Assembly (NCBI GenBank): GCA_009869945.1
Contig: WIXG01000087.1
Coordinates: forward strand, 62,001 to 126,000
Origin: Mesaphorura yosii
Lineage: Eukaryota > Arthropoda > Collembola > Poduromorpha > Tullbergiidae
Length of the DNA stretch: 64,000 bases
Direction: 5' to 3'
In this document: piece by piece, positions 46,201 through 60,000 of the stretch
Numbering within the stretch: position 1 is the first letter of the stretch
How the letters are laid out: each line of letters opens with the position of its first letter
Made by a program: the position numbers and the translations under genes
The notes under the pieces: generated by a model
Databases searched by the model: none
The model's input: only the letters and a program-made list of their open reading frames with translations
What the model was told of the DNA's origin: nothing

Positions 46201-49200
46201 ACTGAAAATGAAGGAGAATCTTTTTCAAGCCCAAGTGAAAATGATTGACTTGATGATGAGGCTGAGAGACTGGGCTGAACAATGAGACAATGATTAGACA
46301 CAATATTCTCACGGGTAAAATTGTAAAATATGAATATGCAACGCCATGCGAAGAAAGCACTAGACACAAGGCACACAATGCAATAAGCGATGCATTGTTG
46401 GCTGCTCAAGTTCAAGTTTGGCGTTGCTGGGGTGAGCAGCGTGCCTTAACAAGACGGGCGAGCCTAATTATAAATACATTTGTCATGGGCTGGTGCAAAT
46501 GCCTTGCGGACTGCTGACAAGGGCAAGTTATAATTTACCTGATGCATATCCACTGTCGTGATTCCAGTCTTAAACGAGTCGAATGACTTGGAATTGGCGA
46601 GATGGCTATGGTTGTGATTGTGATGTTGGTGGTGAACAGGCAGCGGAGGCGGAGGAAGCGGAAGTTCGTCAGAGGAGTACAGGCGCGGATCCTCAAAATC
46701 TGCAAAGTAATTCCACAGATTAGATTCTCGCAGGATTTACGTGTACCTTTGATAAAGTTGGCATTAATTAACGATACATTTTTCTATCTAATGCCGTAAA
46801 GACGACATATGAGGCGATTTACTCAAAGCTAAAACTCAACATAGCTGATTATATTGGCACTTTCGCGTTATTAAGTTCTTGGCGCGTAGGAATAGACTTG
46901 AATTAAATGTGAATTCCTTTATGAGTTGCTAACCTTTTAGGATATAACCGTTTGGAGCCGGAAGCATAAATCCATCATCAGTTCCAATCGAACTCCGATT
47001 ATCGCTGCTCCCACTGCTCGTGCTGCTCGATGAGCCAGCACTGTTGTAGCTAGATCCGGTGGAGCCAAGGCTGCTGCCGGAGTATCGCGGTGAGTCTGGG
47101 TCCTTGTCTTCGAGTTGCAATTGCGGTGGCTGCTGATTCTTCTTGATGCGGAAGGACGCGAATGACACGAGCGAAGCGGTCACTGGTACTGTAGGCGGCT
47201 GGACTTTCTTCCCTTGTGCGGGAGTCTGTCGGGATTTATTCATCCCACCAACTGCAAAAATAAGAGAAGAAGTTTGATTAGAATAATTCACACTACAATG
47301 ACTATAAGCTGCGAGCTTCTCAAATTGCACTGGACCAAACTATCTTTGTGACATGGTCGCTAATTATTTCAAGAAAAAAAAAGCTTTAACGGCATCGACT
47401 TGTTTGTTTGAGACTTCTTTTTGTCAAGTACGATTTGTAAGCGTTTTGCGTCAGATTCAGCAATTCCTGACACACAGCTCGTCATTTCTGCGAGCACATC
47501 AAATTTTGATGATTTGTACCGTAATACAGTCATAATAGTCATGAAGACAAAGAGAGTGAAGTATTCTGAGTGCTGCAATAGTGCTCGTAAACGCAAATCA
47601 ATAAACATAATCGCGCACTCGACTGACTCGAGTGCCGCTAAGATGCTGACGCTGCTGAGACTCTGTGAGGTCCTTCTCCTCGTCCTGGCAGGCCCGCACA
47701 TATAATTTGAATAAAAATGCAATGTAATTCGCATTTTGTATGATAAACATGATTTAGCAGCGCCATGCCCCGAATGCTTTCACGCGCGTGCATTATTGCA
47801 TTGCACTGCATTTCTGGCTGTAGCTGTGCTTATGCCAAAAACAATTTGTAAACAATACACATGCAACGCACAGCACAATTGCGATTGAGAAAACGTACGC
47901 GTACGGCGTACGCGAACTATTTAAGTGAGGACAAACTTCAATTAATAGACCGGTAAGCTTGCAGCTTCATGAAAAAAATAACTTTTATCCTCCAAACGCT
48001 TTAGTAAATTCCAACACAAAGATGTCAATGGAGTTTACGTTCCGCTTTTATCTCGTCGCAATCGTCATCGTTAATTAATAAATTATGATGACAGGGCCAG
48101 ACAAGGCGCAATGCTCTATTCAGGTTCAGATTTACAAGTACAAGTGAGCGCACACATACGACAGATGAGACAACACCTTTTGATAAATTGTCAATTCATT
48201 ACCGTGATAGCAATTTATGGGACAATGACAATGCAGTGGATTGCAGTAATGCTAATCATCATCTTTCATGGCTGCCTTGCATCGCATGACATCTCGTATT
48301 TCAATTTTTCCACTTCATTTCTTCATTCATTCGAGTATGCATTCGAGTGCTCATGAATGCGTTGCGTGTTCCTCGTTCCTTTTGCTTGCCTGGTTTTGAT
48401 TTGGATTCAAATGCTCAATTCAATTCAATTGGACACGATGCGACTACGACTAAGAGCATGATACAGGAAGTACAAATACTTAACGTGGGCGTAAAAGAGA
48501 AGGACTGTGATTGCCTCCTACCAAGACATTCTAATTGGATTTCAATCACGACACAGCCTGATAGACAAAGCAAAAGCCCGATGGTTTGGATTGAAGGATC
48601 GAAAAGTAATGGAAAATGAATACCGAACGACAACGACAAAAGAGCCCATCTTCATTTTTATCTTCATCTTCAAGATCATCATGAGTTTCTAAATAACAGA
48701 CAAACCCCATGTAAATGTAAATACGAGACACATGACGTAACAACAGGCTCGAGCTGCGAGTATGCATTGTTGGGAACTCAAACTAAGCCAAGGTACAAGA
48801 CCAGACAGACGAAGGCACGACAGCCTCACGTCGCGTTGCTTCGTTGCGTCGATAATGTTATTGACATTAGAGTTAATAAATATTTATTTTCCCCTTCACT
48901 TAACATCATAATCAAACTCAGTCGAGCCGGGCAACAGGCAGCACCAGCAAACGCAGCTCGTACCAAATTATTCAGGTACGCAATAACTCAATGTTGATAC
49001 GCATTCGCGGGCTGTGCTTAACAACACAATGAAGGTTCAACAATGGAAGGAAAGGAAAGGAAAGAGAACAAGAAGCAGGAGCAGCAGTCCATTACTTGTG
49101 TTTCAGGACAGCTTCAGCATCAGCAATCAGCATCAGCATTGCCAGAAGGTAAAAGAATTCGGAAGACAAGTCAAGAAAGCCAAAACAACAACTTTTTTCG

Positions 49201-52200
49201 TCTTCGTATCATAAATTCTTGGGAGAATTATCATAAATCGTATAATTTGGTTTGGTATTTGCTTTTAGTGCATGGACCTAGTACGAGACTCGGCTCAGGC
49301 AGGCAGTGAATTAAAGTGTTAAAATTGTATAATATTCGAGCCGAGCTCGATCTAAGTCAATGAGCTCCGTAAAACTGAGCCTCGCTCGGATTGACCCGAG
49401 GAGATTAAAGATTACGCATTACATTACGGAACTAAAAGTGAATACATTTCAATTCAAATGTCAGTGTCAACTGCTGCGCTTGCATTGCTTGTGTTCATCA
49501 GTGGACATGAACCAGGCTCGCGCTCACAAGAATTCTTCACTGCATCGCGCCGATCGGGTCGTGGTCGTGTAGTGTCCTCGAGTCCACACCCGAGACAGTT
49601 GAGAATTTAAGGTCCTTTCTCAATAATCCTGTATTCATCTTTCTATTCTTCTTCTCCCCTAAATCAATTTATTATTCAATCTCAGACATTTTTATTTTTA
49701 CACTTCTTCGGGCTGACTGAGGACCAAGACGCCAAGAGAGCAAAGGTGTAACATAATATCTATTTATAATACAATAAGACATTATCCTGACTGCATGCCC
49801 ACTACATCAGGGCATCATGCGTTGCGTTGCATGTCAGGAAAATATTTCCATTTCCATTGTTAGCTTTCACGCAATTCAACAAACGAAAGAAGTTAAGTAG
49901 TCTGCTGACTTGACTCTTCGTATTTCGAAGTCACAGTCGTTAAATGAACCCAAACTCAAGACTCGAGGCTCAAGAAGTGGACCTCCGCTGCACTGCACCG
50001 GGAAATATTTATCTTGACTGAAATCATTTCATCTCACTTTAAAGCGAATGCGAGTCCATTTCTGACTCTTATATTTGGCTTCGTTCGGCCTGCCTTTCAA
50101 GATCTCGTTTAACATTTGCCTATAAAACATTTCTCAACTAATTTCGAGTTTCCTTGAGGCAACATGAAAATAATATGACAAGTACAAAGGACGATGAGGT
50201 GGAAGGTAGAATGGAAGAAGATGGTGCATGATTTCTTTGAGTTCGTAAAGACTTCTGGGTGTAATTCACTCAAAAGACGGACCACGGACGGACGTGAAAT
50301 GTTAAAAAGCAAATTCGAATTCTACAGGTCAGAGTCATATTATTATTACATTATGTAGACAGGACATGTTAAATGGCGATGGCGGAGGCTATACAGATTC
50401 ATCTCATCTTTCGTTTGTGTTGCCCTTTGGGGCTTCCTCAGCCCGTCTTTTATGCTGCTCGGCTCGAAGATGCAAAGGAATTACGAACTAGAACTACCTT
50501 CTTTTTGTTTCGTACCAGGCAGGCCTGAGAAAGAATGTGTTTTAATTTTTATTACACACAGCATCTCAACATCCTTGAGAATTGAATGACCGTCCTTCTG
50601 ACTAATCAACACATCCACGTACCACGTTGCAGCTGTACTCGAAACTCGCTGGTAATGCATTTTGCATTCCACCTCGCGGTCGCAGTCACAACCCACATAC
50701 ATTAACCGCACGCAATTAACAAGTCATAAAATCCTCCCGTGATCATAAATCTAAATTCATTACTGCATGCAGTACATTTGCATTGCGAGAATGAAGAGCA
50801 GAGCGTAGCAGTTTCTTGTCTGTCTGGTTAAGTGCATTCTGAAACAAATGAGTAAACAAATCACAAATGCTTGGCTTGACTCTATGATTCATACGCATAT
50901 GCACCGCACCTTCTTTTCACTTCAAATGCTGTTGGTTGTTGACGCATAATTGGAGTACTTTAACTAACGCATTCGGCTGCATTCCTGAATCAACTTTTGA
51001 GCACAGCTTTCAGGTACCGCAACTTCACAATCGTCTCGTCGGGCCACTCACTCTCTTCATTTTTATCAAGTTATAAAAATACGTCTGGCTAGTCCGTGCT
51101 AAATGCTAACAGTGTGTTTCTTATTTTGTGTAGAAATGAATACTGACGAATCTAAACACATGGTACGAAATTCTTAATTTAGGCACAGCTCCTGGACAAA
51201 ATCTGCACCAGCCCTTGAAGAGACGTTGAGCACGAGTCAAAATTTGCGAATTTGTGGTGGAACATTTCAAAATCGACAGGAGGCCGTTGGAAAATTGAGA
51301 AAAGCTTTCAAACCTTAGTGTAGCTTAGTTTGATAGGAGCAATTGAAGTTAATTGAGACGATGGACTCTTAATAGCTTTTACATGTAATTTTATCAGAAA
51401 AAGCTTTCTTCTGATACTCGATTTAGATCACCGCTCTCCAGACTTTGTATCACCAGTATCAGATTGAATATTTATGAATAAATTAATTCCACACATTTTA
51501 GAATCTCAGCTCTTTACTTTTGGCTCCATAATGCTGGCTACGAATGGAAAATATGTTGTCGCCGTTGTTGGTGGTTTTAAAAGATGCACGTCTGTTTCTG
51601 GACCCTCGTCTGTGGTTCCTTATTTGATGCGAGCCGGTTGCAATGAAAATTAATGAAATACACATTCGGAAGGCTAATGCGGAGTTAACATCCTAATATG
51701 CAATCCCCAGCACTCATCATTATGACCATAAAAGAGTCTAAGCACCTATTACCACATTACGTGCACATAAATTCAGGATTCATGAAAGTCTGGCTGCAAT
51801 GCACAAAACACGACTAGATTTGATGCCTTCGCTGTTAGCTCCAAGCAGGAAATCCAGTCCCAAGTTTAGTAAAAAGTATACTCACGCCAAAAACATAATA
51901 TCCAGTAAGTAATGAATCATTCGTTTCGAAGAATTTTAATCCAAAATTCGTACTTTTCCTCACTACGCGTTCACTAAGCTATCCATGAGACCAAAATTCG
52001 TCTTGCGTGAAACGAGAAGATTAAGATGGTTCCAGTTCAAGGTGGAGGAGACGACAAGATTGAATTTAGCAGCGATGAGAAACTACCGAACCACTTCTTG
52101 CGAGGTAAGAAACATGCGTGCGACATGTGCATGAGAAGGTAGCTTTATTTATAATTTCCATTTAGTCAGAGCCACAGCAAGGCTTTCATTCTCATGAAGA

Positions 52201-54087
52201 AGCAATAGCTTTTCTCATCTCTTTTCACCAGAAAATTGAATTTGATGGTTTCTTGAAACTACTATGTAAATGAGAGCTTTGACAAGGCTTAGAGCACGTA
52301 CGCGTCTGACCTTTCGCCTTTCGTCTGGCTGCCAGGTTTTTGCAAGTCTAGCAACTTATGCTCGCAAATCCAGGAGAAACGAAAGCTGCATAAGTCAGTT
52401 ACACAGAGGTCGTGAAGGGCTATGTCACCCATGTCGCTACCCTGGTCCGCGGAAGGGATCCGTATCCTTCAGGACCTCTGCAGTTACATCAAACGGTCAA
52501 TTTTATTCTTAAGTCAACGGATTCAAACCTTCCATGCACCCACCCATTCGAGACTTTTGCTCAAGTGAACTCATTATCGGGCGACATCGGCAGTTCGAAT
52601 CAGGAATCGGAAGTCAAAGGACTAGCTTTTGACTTACTTTGTAGCAGATTACGAAGACTAATTGATCGAAAAAATTTCGGTGCTGCATTCTTGGTCGGAG
52701 ATCTTCCGCGATCCTTTTGGCTCTTTCCGTTCGGCATGTTTGGAGCACAAGTGCATACTGACGCGGACTCGAATGCATAGTCATTTGTTACACCGACTTG
52801 CGACACTGACAATGAGTAATTACAGTTACTATCACTGACTGGAGAAGCATGCTTGTTTCTCAACTTCCTACTCTTCAAGGTACCACCACCGGCATAATTA
52901 TTGCAGTGCACACAAACGCCGTTGCCGACTCCTGTCCCGTCTCTATTTTTGCTTGCGTTCACATTCTTCGAATATTCCTGCCTGTGATTCATCTCAACTT
53001 TCGAGATATTTTGTAAATTGCTCTCTGACAGGCTCTTCTGCCAAAACGAAGTCGCACTTACTGGACCCAGCGCTCCGAAACCGTACGAAAATAAAGCAGG
53101 TGAAGTTGGACTGTCTGGCGGAGGTTCATCGTAAGCAATGTCAAACTCAGAGTACGGTTTCTGCCTGATTGGCTGTGGAGTCATGAACTCTGGTCGGATC
53201 GGAACCGCAGTCGAGTCACTGATCAGAGTTGATATTGCGCTGTTTCTGTGATGCTGATTCGGTTTAATCTTGAACGAGAGGTTCATATTTGGCGGTGTCG
53301 AGTACATCGGCCTTGCTGCATTTGTTGGCGTTGGCAATGCCGAAGCGAACGAACTTGAGCTTGACACTGAAAGTGAACGTCGGTGCATTTGATGCTGCTG
53401 TTGTCTTTCTGGTAAAAGACTCCCAGCTGCCGCTGTCGGCATTTCTCTGTATACGACTTTGTTGCTGGCATGTCCGACTCCAACTCCTGCTCCGACCTTG
53501 GCATTGGTAACATTAGAATTAGCATTAATGTTCCCTCGTTCCCTATCGCACAGTTTATCTTGCCCGTGAACGTGAACGAGATTTCCATTTCTCTTATCAG
53601 CACTCCGATCTGAGAATAAATCATCGACATAGCCATTACCGTTGCTGTTATTGCTGTTCGTATAACCCCGATAAGAGTACAAACTACTGCTATTGCTGTT
53701 GTTGTTACTGCAATGTGAAGGGGATGCAGACGCAGAAGAAGATGTGGACAATGATCTATGGCTATAATTAGCCGATGGTATCAGCCTTGCAGTTGCACTC
53801 GAACTTGATTTGGGCCTTGATCTTAAACCAGATCCGTTTCCAGCAGTTGGGTGCATATTTTTGTACACTTTCTTATTGTTGTAATTGTAATCACGATCTG
53901 GAGTATGAGCAGAAGCTGCGACTGGGATTGGAGTTGCCTTCATTTTGATGGGCTTGGAATTCGGTCTTGGTGGCAAAGACGTGGGAGTCGGAGTTGGAAT
54001 GAAACTTGGCGGCTTGGATTTTGGAACTGGACCATGAAACTGCAGCGGTGGTAGTGGCAGTTTTGGGTTACAGGATTTTGATGCCAT
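40276..54087 (-). CDS. CASKIN: Caskin-like tandem-SAM adaptor protein, 13 exons
   Basis: Caskins are neuronal scaffold proteins whose paired SAM domains self-assemble and, in flies, act with the phosphatase Lar in axon guidance. The exons (minus) are 52638-54087, 46934-47251, 46539-46699, 44764-45195, 44240-44575, 43892-44011, 43733-43825, 43548-43634, 42421-42567, 41211-42331, 40689-41133, 40436-40604 and 40276-40376. The phases close to about 1659 residues. SAM1 (about 900-967) has [38 protein letters not shown] and [11 protein letters not shown]2 (about 972-1038) has [38 protein letters not shown] and FMLAIKRV. The C-terminal helix [20 protein letters not shown] is also typical. The rest is low complexity: Ser/Asn, His-rich ([15 protein letters not shown]) with a short poly-Ala, Gln and Pro. 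Ankyrin repeats and the SH3 domain of vertebrate Caskins were not found. The first intron is about 5.4 kb. Family is firm from the SAM pair; the first-exon link rests on phase and signals. Confidence 0.88.
47252..52637. other. Large first intron of the Caskin-like gene
   Basis: About 5.4 kb between coding exons 1 and 2. No ankyrin, SH3 or other minus-strand domain exon was found. A CpG-containing palindromic stretch built from GTACGCG units is at 47894-47914, and a GGAAA repeat is at 49043-49060. A plus-strand ATG segment at 52026-52104 ends in a good donor. The remaining sequence has only short chance frames and could hold enhancers or an alternative promoter. Confidence 0.4.
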
Positions 54088-57000
54088 TACAATTCTTTGT
54101 GTTTATGATTCTTCAAAGTACAATGTAACCAGTTCGTCTGGTGGTTAAAACACAAATTTGTCACTTTCAGAAGGCTAAGAATTCGTTACGCAGTGACACG
54201 GCTGCAGAAATGCCGACGATGCACCACCACAACAAATCAAATTCTCCAGAAAATCTTGTATCGTTTTGACTATGTGTGAAGTGCGAAAAATCTCGGCACT
54301 ACTTAAAATGGGCAACGGCAACGACAACGTAAATGTAATTTATTCTGCACCACAAGAGCCCTGGGTTTCCACGTCCATACTGCACTCTACCCGAGCCTGC
54401 TGATTTAGGAGACGCCGAACGCAGCTGCACTGCATTGCAGTCAGTCACACACAGAACATCCGCCCTCAAGACAAACACTGACACTGAGCACCGGAACAGA
54501 ATAATGAATCAGGATCTTGGCCGGTCTGCTTGGGCCTTGCAAAAGCTGCGTTTTAGTAAGACGCCCAGGTGCCGTGTTCAATTACAATGTCCACTGTCTG
54601 TCCACTCAAATAGTCACGAAACACAAGCACAAGATAACAACGAGTCAGGCGGAGCGGTCGCTCCTTGAAGATAAAAGTTGTTCAAAGTTCACGTTCACAT
54701 GACCATTTATGCTCACTTACTTCTGCAGGCTCGACGATTCGAGTCGTTCGAGTTTGAGATTACGAACGAACAAATAAGAGGTGTAATAAAATATAGTGAT
54801 ATGAAACACGATATGAATGAGTTTAGGGTTTTATAGCTGGGCACGGACGCAGACACCAAAATGACAATGACAAAGAACACTTCGGTCATAAAAGCTTCTA
54901 CTTCTAGACTTCCTTTCTTGGCCACACTGAGGAAACAAGGCGCAGACGTGAGAGAAGACAGGTTTTCAAGTGCTCGAATCGCGAGTCGCGACAATGAACT
55001 AAAGTGATTAAATCACCAATTAAATTCAGCAGTTGCAGTGTCTTATACGTACACGCACATCGTACACGCATTTGTAATTTGTACTTTGATGAAGACGTTA
55101 GACTTTCTTGGTCCGTCTTCGAACTCAACTGTATGATCAAACCAGGCTACAAGCACTAAGCAGCGTTGGTGTCTCGTGGTGGTGGGTACACTGCTCGAAA
55201 ATGTAAATATTTTCGAAACTCACGCAGTGCAGAAGTATTTATGTAATGGTCTGGCGTAAAATTAAACTCTCTCTCTCAGTCAGTCACTTTTTCATATATT
55301 TTCTTTTGCTCGTCCTCGTGTCTTCTTCGTCTTTCCCCCAAAATTCAGAATGAAATGAAGACGGCAGACGCGTAAGCAGCACAAGACAATTATGTTCCGG
55401 GTAGATTTGATGGCGTGGCGTGGGTCTGGAATCTGGTGGCTGGGTTGGTTAAGATGGCACTGTTTATTATGGTAATAGCAGACACAGCAGCAGTACAACG
55501 TGATCTTTGTGCTATGCATGCACTGCGCCCTCACATCACATTTCACTTGTAGTTAATGTACTCAGCACAGATTCTAAAATTATTCAACGACTGTTTGAGT
55601 TTGATGTTTGATCCTGGCCCAATACCAATTTCCTATTCCTCAGTCGGATATTTCGGCTAACTACATCCGAAACAAATAAAAATATTGTATGAATGTGTAA
55701 ACATAGCTGCAGACGCAGAAAAGTTTTTCTTTCTCACTTTCTTCCTCCCAGTGTCTCAGTGCACAAGACAAGTCATAGCACAAGTTCAGGACTCGAATGA
55801 AATTCCTTCTGCATTCTGCATAAAAGAATCTGTCTCGTGCCTCTTTCAGGAAATTAGCTCTCAACTCTCAAGTCAAGTCAAGTAATAAAATTATTAGGCA
55901 CGTTCCACGTTCTCTGCTCCCGGAATTAAATCCAGGCATGTGCAGGCATGGCATGCATTTAGCGTATGCTGATGCGCGTTAGTCTCAAATCACGTTAGTG
56001 TCTTGTTAAATCTTCATAATTCAAGCGTGGATTTCATGGCTTATGAGTCCGCACTCCAGCGCAGACGCTCCACGGATTTGCATTTTGCATAGACAGAAAG
56101 AGCATGTGTACGCGTACGTACAAGAAAAATCGGTTTCGAAATATAAATAACACAGGCTAAATACTGAGGAGTGGAGAAGATTAATCAAGACGCATGCTCG
56201 CCGTACACGCGAATTACCCCTGTCTTTCTAGCTTTCGTGCCTGATTTTCTGTTCAATGTTCAAGATCAAGCCATCAAAAGAATTATTGAACAAATCTTTC
56301 AACTTGTCTCCGACCGCTTGGTTTATATATGGTCCAGTGCGCAGTGAAATGCAGCTGCACTTTAAAGCAAATGCGCCTGCGATCTTACTTTTTCACAAGT
56401 TCAATTTCTCTTATGCTGTCTGACATTCTGATCTGAAAACCTGATTGTAAAAACATCAACTAAACAAAAATCGGATGCGTGCCACGCCACGTTGGAATGG
56501 AAGGGAAGAAAGATTTACAATCGAGTAACGCACGCGCACGAATGACTGGCTGAGAAGAGGTCAGTTTAGTCAGTGCGACTTGGACGAAGAGTTAAATGTT
56601 AAAAGCAGATACAGATAGAACTCCAAATAAATCAAGCCCGGAGCCTTGCGACTGAACGCATTGAGGCATGGCATGGCAAGGCGAGAAAGATGCTTTAAAT
56701 CAATTTATAATTTTACGCGTAGCTTGCCTGTCCTTGCTTCTTTACTTACTAAGCTTACTACTATGACTTTCATCCTTCAATACAGAAATTTATGCACTGT
56801 CGAGACTCGATTCTGGCCGTGGCACGTGCACACTCGCCTTCTTTATTGATGGTGCAAGATGACGGTTTTTCCAGAAATACCAAGTCACGTAAATTTAATG
56901 AGGTTCGGCTGGGAATTTCAGCCTGAGACTTGTGATACGAAATTCGACCCCTAATTCTAATGAACCAAAACTTTTTCAAATATGAGGCAGAGATCTGAGC

Positions 57001-60000
57001 ACACGATGACAAAGCAGGCGAACTTCAACGGCACATAGTACAATAAAATCCTGTTCAAATAACAAAGTACCAGTTACAGATTGAAGAGTCGTGCAATTTG
57101 GGTTTGGAGAATGGTGCAAGTTCAAGATGCAATGGTTTCTTGAAGAAACGAACAAATTAACGTAAATATTGAGCTGCTGTTTAATAACTTCACCGATGCA
57201 CATGCACCCCGGAACAACCAACTCTTTGTGGCACTGACACAATGCACGCGTGTGTCCGCACATATAATACAAATACACGAGGACGCTAAACAGAGACAGA
57301 CTGTTTACTTTCTCGGCTGACTTTCTGTGATGCAATGATGAACTCAGCCAACCAGTCCGAAGACCAGCACACGCATGCACAGAGCAAGAACACAATTATA
57401 ATTGTCTTTTCTCACTTCTAACATTTGCAACGGCCAAAGCCATGCAATATCATTAACCACGCATAAAAAAGGGAGTAGTCCACGAGTCCACGAGGCTGGA
57501 GCATTATTGCAGTAAATGAAAGGCACACATGCACATTGCACACGAGTCTTTCTCTTTGCGCTCGCTCTTTACATAACACAAGAGAATTTTTGATCATCAC
57601 ATCGTATCGTAATGTAATGAATTGAATTAAACCCACTCCGCCTACGCGACATCACCGGCAGGGCAGGGCAGGGCCGGTTGACTTAACTTTGCCTCCTTAG
57701 TTTGGAAAATAAAGACCTTTGCCTTCGTACAACACGTCTTTACGGCCTGAGATGAAAAACGCCAATTTCAGTAGATTTATCGATATGCCAAACGGAGAAG
57801 CAAAGAGAAGACGGACCATCGACTTCAGGCGGCTCTTGGTTTCGAGTATGGATTGGTCATTAGTCTGTGTATATTGCAACGCTGACAAGTATGGTAAATG
57901 GACACAGATCCATTACGCTACGCAACGCAACGCTACGTTACTACATGGCAAGGCACGCCAAATCGGGCTAGCTTACATTCTGAGTTAATTAGTGTTAAGG
58001 TACCTTGCCTTGGCAGGCAGGCAGGCGGGTGAACTTGGCACGCAATTCCTTCAAAGACGCCAACGTCTGTTCTTGTTTGTGATGATTTCTAGCAAGTCAT
58101 TGTGTCAGACTCGTAGAATTAAGCAGAATTGGTGCAAATATGCACAAGGTACTATTTTGACTCAGACTCGGAGTCACGCTTGCTTGCTCTTGGCGAAATT
58201 TGGGTGGCGATCCTTCAGCCAAGCCAAGCCGTTCGTGGTGTCATTAAAAATCTTCATTATTCAAATCAGCGGAGCAATATTGCCGAAGACATGGGCATAA
58301 TGACACGACAAGACACAAAACAATGCATGATCGGGTTATCTTGATGCCCCAAGTTCAAGTTTTATGATTTATTCCATGTCGCAACGACAGTCATGTGGAG
58401 TTTAATGTACACTTCCAAATTTGGGACTGGGGCCATTTGCGCTTGCGCTGCCTTGTAACCTTTGACATAGCGTGGCGTTGTGTTTTGAGGAAGAACGGAA
58501 ATGATAATTAAATTATAATTGATTACCGCTCAAAACGAAATCAATCTCCGTCTTCGTCTTGTATCCTTGACCAAATTCAGGTGAACGAAGGAACTTAATT
58601 ATAATTAAGAGCACTCTTTTGTTTACTTCTTTGAGTTCTTTGGACTCGCTCCACTTAAAAATTGAATCCTTATTCAAGAGCCATGCATTGTTCTCAAAAA
58701 TTCATTATGCAGAGCCTATTTTTCTTAGAACATTCTCGGTGCTGCCTGCATACCTTCATTTTGATATTTTCTTTACATCCTGCTATTTTTAATGCATAAT
58801 AACAATAAAGTAATGAACACAAAGCACAAGACGCAAGAGAAAGAATGCATAACACCCCGCTTGAGTGAAACATCGGTATTTCGACTTTGTACTTGCATCT
58901 CCTCGAAACCAGAAAACGCCCTCGAAATCCATATTTGGGCGACGACACACGGGTTCGTCTTTGATGCTATGATGTAAAACGGCAGAAAATCGGTCGAGAC
59001 GGCGGCACGGCAAGAAAAATAAATTTAAATACTCTCAGCGAGCGATCCTTATCCCATTTTCCCATTCATTTCATGAGATTCAAGATATCTTGGACTAAAA
59101 TCGTATTTTGGATCATCAAAAGCTGTTCAAAACAAATGCATGAAAGTCCCTTCTTGTAAAGGCTGGAGAGAGCTTGACACATTGACGAAGATGAGCCCTC
59201 TTATTTCGACTCCACTACAGAAATAAGATTCTAGAACCCTTATCGCAGTACAAGTTAAATGTTGCACAAAGAAGGAAGTATGTATCCAACTAGTTGTGAT
59301 TGTGACAACTGACAATAGACCATTTACATTTACAATTGTCTCAAACCTCACACCTGGTGAGGCAGAATTGTTGTGACCGGAGAATGAAATGCCTTTTATG
59401 GTGATACATTTCCACGCAAGAGCTTCTTATCGTTATCGGCTCCAGTTTTTTGTGTCGCATGTTTATTTTCAGGACAAGGAGAAGGAGGTACAAGCGTAGG
59501 TGATGCCGATAAAAAGATTTTCAATACAAAGACAGACTTGACGCTTTGCACGTGTCGCAATTGAGACAAGTCAGAGATCAGATTCCGATTCTTTACCATG
59601 AAATTATTAAACGAGACCTGAGACCCTGCCACCGATTAATCACAAACTCCTACTCATACTGCACGTGCGCGTTCTGGCGCATTTGCCAAAAATCTGTCAA
59701 ACGCGACTCAAAACAAACTCTTGTTCTAGTTTGTAATGCAAGTATTCACGGCAGCACAACCATAAAATCGTGATAATCTGTTTTGGCAATTGGCAATGAA
59801 TTGAATTATCCTTGAATATGTTCGCTTTCCCTTAAAATAATTCGATTCAGGATTAAAAATCAGTCTTTCAAGTCGGTATTTTTGGCAAATGATGCGCTAA
59901 CGATCTTGTTCACCAATCTTGCAAAATAAAATGTAAAATCGTTGTGTACATCGTTTGCGATCTGCGTTAATGTCAAAACAGATTAAGCGCAGGAATTTTT

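Noticed and set aside
56976-57395. 139-codon Cys/Leu-rich minus-strand frame
   Set aside because: No signal peptide, no family likeness, irregular cysteine spacing; probably chance.
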